Shown in pieces: positions 23,301 to 35,300 of a DNA stretch of 64,000 bases (positions are counted from its first letter, which is position 1; every line of letters begins with the position of its first letter). The stretch is taken from NCBI GenBank assembly GCA_030063045.1, contig JAQSEB010000138.1:310001-374000 (forward strand), in the 5' to 3' direction. Below the pieces are notes generated by a model. The model had not been told where the DNA came from, ran no database searches, and saw nothing but the letters and a program-made list of their open reading frames with translations. The DNA is from Pratylenchus scribneri. Lineage: Eukaryota > Nematoda > Chromadorea > Rhabditida > Pratylenchidae. The translations under genes and the position numbers were made by a program.

Positions 23301-26300
23301 CCTAAAAACGCGACAATTTTTTACATTTTAATTTTGCCAATTTTTGTGCTTCCTTACTAAAAATTGCTATTTTTAGGATCAAAAAACTTGACCAAATCAG
23401 AGATTTCTTTAAACTTTCCTATCCTGACCTTTAATTTTGTCAATAAAATTGGTGTTTTTAAGACCAAAAATTTGTTCCCTCTCAGGCCCTAATAAGTAAG
23501 CCTAGTCCTAATCAAAATTTATGAGCCTAAACCAAAGTCCAAGTCATATCATAATATTTTTCGTTATGGCCAAATTTGTCCCTAAAAATAATTTTATAAA
23601 TTTAGCCATTTTTTCATACCTAATAAGCCTGGCCATAACCTAAATCTGTAAGCCTAATGTAAGCAAAAGTCCAAGTCTTTTTCCTTGTTAGGCCAATTTT
23701 ATGTGGCCTCAAAAATATAATTTTTGTTATAAATCCAATCATTTTTTTTGTAAATTAATATTATTTCTCATTTAATAAATGCCACATTTCTCCATTGTTT
23801 ACATCTCTCATAAATTCACCCCTAAAAACGCAACAATTTTACATTTAATTTTGCCAATTTCTGAGCCAATTTATTTCAATTTTGTGCCTTACTTTCTTCA
23901 CTTCGACCACATCGATTATTCCATTCTCCCCATTGCTGTGCTTTTCACACATTTTGCGACCAACTTTTTACGGCACAAATGCAGAAAAAAATGAGCATAA
24001 ATGAACATTCTTGGGAAAATTAGTGCGCCAACTTCGCCAACCATTCCAATTTTTGCTCACATTTTGGCCATTTTCTTTTCGCACACACACATTTTTTTTT
24101 GTTTTACTCATTCCACACTTTTCCTTTGAAATTCCCTATTTCTTCCCGTTCATTTCCTTTCACATTTACGTCTTTGCCGTGTCTAGCATGCTCGAATGCT
24201 CCCCTCAATTTGGCATTGGCCAATTCCCCTCTTCCCTCCCATTCCACACATTTTCTTCTAATTCATTTGGCCATTTTTCCCCTTCCTTTTGAATGCCAAA
24301 GCACCGGCGACGTCTTCACCGGCGACGGCACACATCGCCTCCAGCGCCATTCACTTTTTCTTTGGCCATTTCTTTGCTCCAATGGCATATTTCTTCAATT
24401 TCTTCAATTTCTTTGCACAATGGCGTTTTTCTTCACTTTCTTGGCTTCAACTCTTCCAAAAGATTGATTGGCGTGAAGAAGAAGAAGTCGAAGAAATGGG
24501 ATGAATTATGGATGGACGACGGCACGGCATAAGAATGTTAAATGGAAGGGAAAAGCACGGAATAGAAAGGGAAAGAATATAGAAAGGCATTGGGCCACAT
24601 TGGCTTGGCTAAAAAGCGCGAAAATGCACATATTTTTGAGGCAAGACAGTCATTGGGCCACGGCATATAACCAACAAGCCAGTCGGCCCCTCAGACTCTT
24701 TTTGGCCGCATTTTTCCATTTGGCGGCACACAAACACTTTTACTTTTGCTTATTTTTCCCACATTTCTCTGTGCCTTCACTTTCAATGCAATGCCATTTT
24801 TGTGTTCATATCGATTGGTGGGCAAATGTGTGTTTGCCTCCAACCAGCCGCCTTGGTGCCAGCCGCCATGCCAATTCTTCTTGGCCAAAGTGCCTTCATC
24901 GTGTCGTAGGAAGAGTCGCGTCTTTGGGCAACAAGCCATGGCCAAGGCGCAAATATTTTCTTCTTAACATTTTTTTTGCGCGTTATGCATCAATACAGCT
25001 GTCAAATGCCATCCTCCTTCTTGAATCTATTTTCGCTTTCACCTCCAAAATTGCCTCAAAATCGCAGCTCAAATCGAGCGCGACATTTCAATTTCAGTAT
25101 TGGAACTGTTCTTTTGGCTATATCTCATCAGAGAGGAAATAACCTATTTTACGGAAGGCGATATACCATTTAAAAGCTTAAAGTTCCCTCTGTTAGCCTT
25201 ATTAAATTTTATGAAATTCGCCTTTTAGAAAAGTTACATATCATTGAATATACCTAATAAACCCGAATATTTCCAGGAAAATTGGCTTATATTTTTCAAA
25301 ATGTTTTAAATTCTCAATAAATTAGTTTAGCCACTTTTTGAATGAGGGCTTGCAAATGGCATATCGCCTTCCTGAATTGATTGCTTCCTTATTGAGTTAT
25401 TGCCAAAAGAATGCTTAGAGTATTAAAATGGCGGTATTAATTGACCCTTGCACAAATCCAAAACGGGCAATTGCACAAAAATGTCACATAAAATGGCTGG
25501 TTGGGACACATTGGCTGCTGCTTTTGGCTCATTATTATTGCTTCCGCCCCTATACCTGTCCCAAGTGCCATTCTTGGCCTTAACCCGCTTCCTTTCCCTC
25601 TCTATTTATTTCTTTACTAAACGGCATCATGGTCCTACCAGCCCCTTCATTTTTGTGTCAATACCCTCCATTTTCCTATCAATAAATTCTTACCTCAAAG
25701 TCAAAAAATGAATTGTGCCACTATTTTGTGCCATTTATTACCTCGCAATGTTCCCTCCCAATTTGGCCTCCTCCATTTTTTTGTTTCCATCATGAAGAAA
25801 AAAAACCAATTCAAAATTTTCCCCACCTTTTTCGAATAGAATTCATCTTACAATTCTATTAAAAATTACCAAAAATTGAATTTATTTAAAATTAATTATT
25901 TTTGGAAGAGAATTAACTTAATCCTCGCTTAGTCCACTTTTAGCTCAGTGGTTTCGAGTTAGATTTAAATTGCTCGGGTTCAAATCCCCGATCGATAAAA
26001 TTAATTTTTCCTTAATTTCCTTCTTTTTATTCTCATTTCGCCTTCATTTTTTTTGTGCCAATAGTCTCCACATTTTTACCTCAAAGTCAACAAGGGAATT
26101 GTGCCACCATTTTGTGCCATTTTTATTGCGCCCATTCTTCTTTTGTTTCCATCCTACAAATAAAATCCAATTCCCCTCACCAATTCCCAATTTCCCCTTC
26201 CATTATTGTTCACATGCACAAAACCACTGCCAACCAAAAATACATAAATTCGGCTTTTATACCTCTTTTCTCCAATTCCCACCATTTTCACATTTCCCTT

Positions 26301-29300
26301 TTTCCACTTTCAGCTTTCACCCCAAAAAGCCAAAAAGCTCCTCCGATTTCAGAAGGCTTTTCCCCTCGACCCACCGTGCGCGCCCTGCCCTTTCCCAACC
26401 ACAAATGAATGCCCAATTTTATTAGGGAGGGTGTCCCCTTTCACCTGCCCTCCCCTTTCTTTACTTCAAAAGGTCGATGAGGAAGGAACAAGAACATTGA
26501 CCGTAAATCCAATCCACCCACACGGGGTATTACGTTCCTATTCCTTCCCACTGTTTGGATTTGGAGGTGAAAAGGTTTCGAACATTGGTTGAACATTTTT
26601 GAATATTTAATTCCTAATTTAATAAAGTGGAAATTTCACAATTAAATATTGGAGAGAATTCATTTAAAAAATTTTTTTTTTAAAAAGTTTCGATGGGTAT
26701 TATGCAAATGGAAAAACCTCTAAAATACAAATTAAAATCAAATTAAATTTTTCAAACAATTTGTCGGAATGTATTGCTGTCACCAATTGGTCCTCATAGC
26801 TCAATTGGTTATGTGTTTGGCTATTTGGTATAAATTGCATGGGTTCGATCCTCAATCGAGTCAATCAATTTTTTCATGGCCTCTTTGTTCTCAATTTTGC
26901 CTACTTTTTTGGTTTTTACATGGAAAAAATTTATTTAACTAATTAAATTATTAAAAAAAAAGATGTTCAGCTACAATCTTTCGCTACAATCCAATATTGC
27001 TCTGATTTTCACATGCACTTTTTAACAAAAATCACCCAAAACCCCACATACTCCGATGATTCCCCAAATTTATGTCCCTACAACAATCCTTCATGAATTA
27101 TTCAATCATTTTTAAAACATTAAAATTTAATCGTTCAAAAATAGCTCATCCATAAAATAAAAGTGAAGATGGCCAGTCCATCCACCTCATCCATTCATTC
27201 AATTTCCACCGCCACAAACACCGCCAATGCCAACACCGCAAAACGGGACCGGGATCCGAGCAAACTGAGCATCCGTAAAGAATTTCTCGGTCGGTTGGAA
27301 ATTTATTTTGAGGGAAATGGAATGGACAGGACAGAGAATGGTTGAAAAAAGGGATGAAATAGACGTGAAAAAAACGTGAAAAGAGGGGGGTGGGGTAGTG
27401 ATTTCGTGTTCCCAAATTCCATTTGCGGTTTATTTTTGAGTTGCTCAAAGTCGGTTTTAAACCAATATTTTCGATTTCTCCCAATTTTCGGTTACTTCGA
27501 ATAAAAAGAACGATGGTTTTCGGCTGTTTCCAAAAATGTCGGTTTAAGTATTTCGGTTTTTCCTTTGGTTATTTTGAGCAAAAAATTCTGAATTTTGGTC
27601 AATTTTTTGAAACCGAAATCCGAAACTGACCGTGAACTAATCTAGTTTATGCCCATTTTGGGAAGTGGGTCCATAAGGCCACGGCCGACGGGGAAAATGG
27701 AATAGTGTCGAATTCGCAATCGACCAATCTCCTCATTTCATTTATTCACACACCGGTCTCGCACCAAAATACATAAATTCTCGTCACGCCCACATTTTTT
27801 TTCCTCCCGTCGGCTTCATCGACCCACCGGCCACCGGTGGTTGCCTTTGGGGCCCTTCATTTTTCAGCTGCCTTTTTTCAATTGGGCCAATTCCCACCTC
27901 CGGCCTCCCCTTCACATTCCCCCCTATGCCCTATCTCAACAAGGCCCTCCACGCATTCCACATATTCCTCATAAATAATACAAAAAAAGGAGTGGTTGGG
28001 ACGGCCGATTGCTGATAAAAAGGGCCTCCCTCACTTTCATCATTTTTGGCCTTGGCTCTAAAATCAATTAAAATAAAACCAAAAAAATGGCCTCCTCCCC
28101 CTCTTCAAAAAAATTCGCCTGTTCAGATCTGATGAATGATTGCCTGGAGATCAGTGGCACCGAAAATCGTTGGGTCTGTCCCAGTGATCGGCATTTGCAG
28201 CTTCGGGCACAGTAAATACACATTTTGGGGATTAAAACTAGGGAAATAGGACCATTAAATAAATTTTGGGAAGTGAGATTTAACACCCAGGGCCGTTCTT
28301 TTGGCCATATCTCAACAAGGAAGCAGCCAATTTTGGAAGGCGATATGCCATTTGATAGGCCTAAATGTCATCTAAAAAGTGGCCCTATTATCATTTACTT
28401 TAATTTATTAAAAAATGAAAAAAATTTAAGGTGAAATTAGAAAATGGGAATAAGCCGAGTGCTCTGGAGAAGGAACAGCTTTTCATAAAAAAAACATTTG
28501 ATTTAAAAAATATAAAAATAGCTTAGTAAATAGACACTCTACCTTATTGAAAGGTTTATTGCTTTCCAAAATTCATTATAGCCTCGCTGATCTATAGGCC
28601 ATATAAACTAATAAGTTAGTCGATTGAGTGCCATCGAATGAATGGGTTGGCCGACACTTGCGGACCCGACACTTGCGGACGAAACCTTCTGGAGCCGAAG
28701 GTGGTAAAGCGGGAGTGGCATTTTTATAGCATTTTATTAAGCATAAAATTAGCTACAAAATGACATCAAAAGCATTGGCCAATGTTGAATATTCACCGAG
28801 TTATGGCCAAAAAACCGTTGATTTAATTAAAATTGCTATTTTGACGGTTTTTTGGCCATAACTCGGTGAATATTCAACATTGACCAAAAATTTTGATGTC
28901 ATTTTGTAGCTAATTTTTTTCCTAATAATATGCTATAAACAATGGCACTCTAGCTTGACCACCTTCGGCTCCAGAAGGTTTCGTCCGCAAGTGTCGCAGT
29001 ACGGAAATATACTTGTACAATTATTTGGCCATATCTCACTAATGAAGCAATAAATTCGAGAAAGCAATATGCCATTTTAAAGCTCAAAATGTCCTCTAAA
29101 AATTGGATTTTCTAATTTTTCGAAAAATTAAAACAATTTATAATATAAGCGGCTTTCTTCCAAAATGTTCGGGTTTATTACATTCAAATATGCATGTTAG
29201 TTTTTTAAGGATTTAATAGAATTTAAATTAGCCAAATTTAGAAGATATTTAAACTTCCTGGACATAATAAAACACTCATTGGGGGAAATCAGAATAATTA

Positions 29301-32300
29301 TTATTACACACAAAAACATAACATTATTTAAAGATGGATTTCTTTTAAAATTTAAGAAATCTGCCTTTTAGAAGACACACATTAGAGATTTCAAATGATA
29401 TATCCCCTTTGAATTGGTAGATTGCTACTAAATTTTGTCCTCTAGCTCTCTTCAAATTATTTCCAATCTAATTTCATTTTTAAGATTAAAAAGTGGTTGG
29501 AGTGTTCGGACGGCGGCAACTCGATCGCCTACCACCTCCAAGCAATCATTGCTCAATGGAATCAGTGAAGCGGAACAGGAAGTGGGTTTATTTTCATGGC
29601 ATTTGGATATTAAAATTTGGAAGAAAAATGACGGCATTTCCTTTATATTTTTATGGCTTTTCACTCTATTAAAATTTTGACATAAATAATTTGGCATTTT
29701 TGAGAATTTATTTTCTCTTTTAGATTTGATGAATCATCATCTATATAGAAAAATAATTAATTTGCCAAAAATAATATTGAAATTATCGAAAAGATTAGAA
29801 CAGTTAAAAATTTGTCCCAAACCCATAAAACTTTTACCCAATCGATAGATCTCATCAAGACGCATCATTTGATTATGTTTTGGCTTTGAGATTAACGAAT
29901 TCTAACTTAGTTTTGAACCTCTAAACCAAAATTGGTTTAAACCGTTTAATACCCTTTAATTGTTGACCAAACCAAAATTGATTTAAACCGTTTAATACCC
30001 TTTAATTGTTGACCAAACCAAAATTGGTTTAAACCGTTTAATACCCTTTAATTGTTGACCAAACCAAAATGGGTTTAAACCGTTTAATACCCTTTAATTG
30101 TTGACCAAACCCAGACAAATTATATACCATTCAATGCGTCTTGACCAGCTTTATTCAATTTTGGGTATATGGTTTTGCGAACGGTAGGACAAACCCTTAA
30201 ACCATTATTACCTATTTTAACATTATTTTTCAAAAATTGACCCATTTTTAGGGAAAAACAACTTAAAAATATCCAAAAAATTTAAATATTTTCTTCAATG
30301 AAATTATTTCTGCTTGTTTAGCAAATCCAAAAAGTGTTGGCCAGAGCCGAAATTGGCCGTCAAGTTGAGCAGCAGAGAATTGGCAAAATGATTGAACGGC
30401 TGGAACGGCTGAAGACCCGAGCGACGGGCAATGGCATAACACAATGCGTTTTGTGCCAAACAGAATTCGGCCTATTGGCGTCGAAAAGTTATGCCGCAAT
30501 GTGTTCGGATTGTAGAAAGGTTGGCCCATTGGCATTTATTGGGCAAAATAGACATTTTATTATATTCTTTTAGCCATATCTCAAAAAGGAAGAAACACCA
30601 ATTTAGGAAGGCGATAAACTATTGAAAAGCCCTTAATATCGACTAAAAAGTGGCTTTATAAATTTTTGAAAGATTAAAACATTTTGCAAAATAAGCGACT
30701 TTTCCTAATTCAGGTTTATTACACTCAAAGACGTAATTTCTTTAAATTAGTATTAATAAAATTCATAAATATTAAATTTAAATGGGTACTTTAGTTTTTT
30801 CAATGGCATATAGCTTTACTATGGCCAAAAGAATGGCAATTAAAAGATTGTATTGAAATGCCATTTACCAAAACAGATGGACTAAAATGTGATTATAAAT
30901 TACGACCAAGTTATATAGTCTCAAAAATTATAATTTTTTTGCAATTTAAATATTTCATTATTATGGTAGTACATTTTTACCATAATTTGCAGTACGTTTG
31001 CCAACGGAATTGCGGCGTCGAAACATTTGATCAGAAGCGTCGAGAACCGGTGTTCCTTTGCAAAATATGTTCCGAGTATAGAGAGGTGGTGAGTAAAGAG
31101 TTGCTTTTTGGCTTTTTTTGCTTAATCAATCAAACATAACCCAAGGGCAATTTGCTTTTTTTTTGTTGACGGTACCTCATTTATATGGGGTTCATCCTTC
31201 GCATATATAATAATGCATCAATGACTGAACCAATTTTGATGATTTTATTATCAAATTAAAGAGTAGACTTTTTGCTATTCATTTATGTTGATTTTATTTA
31301 AATTGATTCAGAATTGATGGAATTGTGCCCAAAAAACCACAAAAAATGCTATAAAATCCATAGTAAATGTTATTTTAATTGTTTTTTTTTGGTCATAATT
31401 TCATCAATTCTGAATTAATATAAATAAAAATTAATTTTATAATAACAAAAAAATCAATATTGGCTGACATCAGAGTCCTTGTCCTTGTTGAGCTATTATA
31501 TAAGGTTGCAATTTGGTTGCACTGCAACAAAGAACACAGCGCGGCATTCGCCTCACGCATATATATTATATTCCCCTCTTAATTTTGAAAAATTTACTAA
31601 TACTATATTTTTGGGCTATTCGTAGCATTTTATTAACAAAGTGATTAAACGAATTCTAATAATTGGCCAGAAAATTATGGCCAATAAAAAACTGTCTTAT
31701 TTTGGGCCTATTTTGCTGCTTTTTTTGGTCTGAATTTTTCAATTTTTCTCTTAAAACCACACCAAATTTACCTCGCTTAAAATAAAAAAATTATTTTAAA
31801 ATTAATTCTAATGCAATGCAAATTTTTTATTTCAGATGTACAAAAAATCGGGCCGATGGTTCTACCGTGAAATGCCACCGTTGACACCAGTTTTGGGCAG
31901 ACCCTGCTCTGCCATGGCCGGCCCCTCCTCCTCAACACCAATGGCCAATGGTGGCACTCCCCCGTATTCCAGGTCTCCGATATATTGAAAATATTGTGAA
32001 AAACGGATAAAATTACCCTGGTTAAATAATTAATAAATAAATTTACCAGAATTTTCGAGTAAATTGCTATTAAAAAATTATTATGTATTTAAAATTAAAA
32101 AATTTATTTTATCAGCTTATTTTTCTAATGATTCAAATATGGAAAAAAAAATTTAAAAATTCAAAATAAATTTACTCCAATTGAAAAGACTCTCCTCTAT
32201 TAAAATATGTTTGTTTCAAATTTTTTTACATTAATTAAATGTAATAAAAATGATCTTAATTATTATAAAAAGAAGAATTCTAATAAGAAGAAAGTAGGAT

Positions 32301-35300
32301 TTAAATTTTAAAATTTTTTCCCTTATTTTCAGCAGTACCCAACCCGGTAGCCCATCGACCCGTTCATTCACTGGGCCAATGCCACGGAAGCAATTGGATC
32401 AAATGAGGCTGGAAGGAAGCAGGGAAAAGGAGAAATCCAGTAGACGTGGGGCTGAGCCACTTCCCATTCCGGCGGAACAACAACAACGGTGAGGGATATT
32501 AATTATTTAATTTTTTTCCGGTACCTATCGCCAAATAATGGTTTAATGGTTTAGTCTAGTTCACAAACCATATATACCCAAAATTGGATAGAGCTGGTCA
32601 AGACGCATTGAATATGGTATATAATTTGTGATGGTTTGGTCAACAATTAAAGGGTATTAAACGGTTTAAACCAATTTTGGTTTGGTCAACAATTAAAGGG
32701 TATTAAACGGTTTAAACCAATTTCGGTTTGGTCAAAAATTAAAGGGTATTAAACGGTTTAAACCAATTTTGGTTTGGTCAACAATTAAAGGGTATTAAAC
32801 GGTTTAAATCAATTTTGGTTTGGTCAACAATTAAAGGGTATTAAACGGTTTAAATCAATTTTGGTTTGGTCAACAATTAAAGGGTATTAAACGGTTTAAA
32901 TCAATTTTTGTTTGGTCAACAATTAAAGGGTATTAAACGGTTTAAATCAATTTTGGTTTGGTCAACAATTAAAGGGTATTAAACGGTTTAAACCAATTTT
33001 GGTTTGGTCAACAATTAATTGGGTATTAAACGGTTAAACCATTTTTGGTTTGGTCAACAATTAAAGGGTATTAAACGGTTTAAACCCATTTTGGTTTGGT
33101 CAACAACTAAAGGGTATTAAACGGTTTAAACCAATTTTGATTTGGTCAACAATTAAAGGGTATTAAACGGTTTAAACCCATTTTGGTTTGGTCAAAAATT
33201 AAAGGGTATTAAACGGTTTAAACCAATTTTGGTTTGGTCAACAATTAAAGTGTATTTGGTTTGGTCAACAACTAAAGGGTATTAAACGGTTTAAACCCAT
33301 TTTGGTTTGGTCAACAACTAAAGGGTATTAAACGGTTTAAACCCATTTTGGTTTGGTCAACAACTAAAGGGTATTAAACGGTTTAAACCAATTTTGGTTT
33401 GGTCAACAATTAATTGGGTATTAAACGGTTAAACCATTTTTGGTTTGGTCAACAATTAAAGGGTATTAAACGGTTTAAACCAATTTTGGTTTAATGGTTC
33501 AAAACTAAGTTGGAATTGGTAAATCCAAACCAAAACATAATAAAATGATGCGCCTTGAAATCAATTGGGTTTAAAATAGAATAGGACAGACTCGGTTCCT
33601 AGAAGGGCTCGATTCTGAAACTCGGTTTTCGGTTCTTGAAAAAATGTCGGTCCACGGTACCGGTTCCTCCTATTTTCGGTTCTAAACAGCAAAATTTCCC
33701 AATTTCGTTCCAAAATGCATCGATTTTTTGGAATTGGAACCGAGTCTCTCCTACTCTATTATAAACTTTGGTGGTTTAGGCTAATTTCTGGAGCATTTCT
33801 TTTGAGTATAATTCTTTTAAAAATTTGGCTAATTACAGATTGAAGACAAATCCCCGGCCTCGGATAATTCCCTCATGGGTGCATGATGGCCTTCAACAGT
33901 CTAGCGTCAGTGTCGATGATTCGGACGGCGATTCCGGCAGTTCATCGACTTCTTCCTCCCTAGAACCGGCACAATTCCGAAAATCGTTGGGTGCCGCCAA
34001 AGAGAGGGCATTTCAAGTGAAGCAAAGAGCGGCGGCGGCCGCCCAACAACAATTCCATCATCAACAGCAACGAATGGCATCCTCGAATTTAGCCGGGGGT
34101 ACTTCATCAAAAAGTGGCAGACATGGAGCAAAAGGAGGCGGGAAAATTCATCAGCAAATTGGAGCCAATCAAAAGCAGGCAACAATGCAAATGCAACGGG
34201 TTGTGATGGGCAGAGGCGGACGACGGGGAGTCACGGATTCAGGCAAGTTTGGAGGGAATTCCTTTGTAAATTATGATTTTTAATTTAATTTGGTTTTTTT
34301 TTGATTCTTAAATGTTTCTGATTTTTAAATTTTTTAAATATTTTTGAATTCTAAACTTTTTTGATTTTTAATTTTTCTAATTTTTAAATTTTTCTAATTT
34401 TTAAATTTTTTTTAAATTTTTAAAATTTTTAGATTTTTAAAATTTTTTGATTTTTAAAATTTTTCCGTTTAAATTTTTCTGATTTTTAATTTCTGATTTT
34501 TGAATTTGCTGATTTCTAAATTTTCCTGAATTAAAATATTTCTAAATGGTTACCCGACATTTGCGCCTATTTTTTAAACTCAATATCAGAACTCCCATTA
34601 AAAGAAAAAATTAAAAAGAAATAATGATACTGTTTAAAAATAAAGAATTTCAATCAATCCAATCCAAGGCGCAAATGTCGGGGGCGCAAATGTACGGGCG
34701 CAAATGTCGGAACACGTTTAAATCTATTCTGATTTGTTAGAGCCAAAAGAAAAATACAAAGTATAGTCTGCATTGATGAATTTTATTTGCTAAAGTTGAA
34801 AACAATATTATATTTTTTTCGTCAATAAATTTAATTTTTATTGGAAATTAAAATTATGGTCTTTCCTTACTTTTGAATATTCTAATTTTACTTAATTATG
34901 ATTTTTAAATGAATTTTAAAAAATTTGTAAATTTACCCACCGGACATTGGAAATCTTGACTAAATTAATTTTGTTCCCTTCAAAAATGTTCACAATTTTT
35001 ACCAACCTAATTTTCACCAAAAAATTTGCCCAATTTTCACCAAAAATTTGCCCAATTTTCACCAAAAATTTGCCCAATTTTCACCAAAAAATTTGCCCAA
35101 TTTTCACCAAAAATTTGCCCAATTTTCACCAAAAATTTGCCCAATTTTCACCAAAAATTTGCCCAATTTTCACCAAAAATTTGCCCAATTTTCACCAAAA
35201 ATTTAGCAAAAAATTTTTTTGCAGATTCCGACGAGCCCCAAGAGGATGATATTCTTTCCCGACGAAGTACTCCATCAATTTCGCCTCGACATTCCCTGGC

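Larger units (their letters stand above)
22002..28126. other. Large rabphilin intron: content
   Basis: Holds the 28-bp satellite, a pyrimidine-rich and moderately GC-richer block (23100-26560) without convincing coding potential, a family B copy, two tRNA-like segments and the candidate exon at 27169. The frame open at 24501-25142 has no domain or codon signature and I do not regard it as a gene. Confidence 0.45.

Noticed and set aside
24501..25142. A 213-codon plus-strand open frame
   Set aside because: No domain, skewed composition, no splice partners in phase; it lies within a rabphilin intron in a GC-richer block where long frames arise by chance.
25932..25997. Functional tRNA gene
   Set aside because: The distance between the A-box-like and B-box-like words is too short and no anticodon arm can be drawn.
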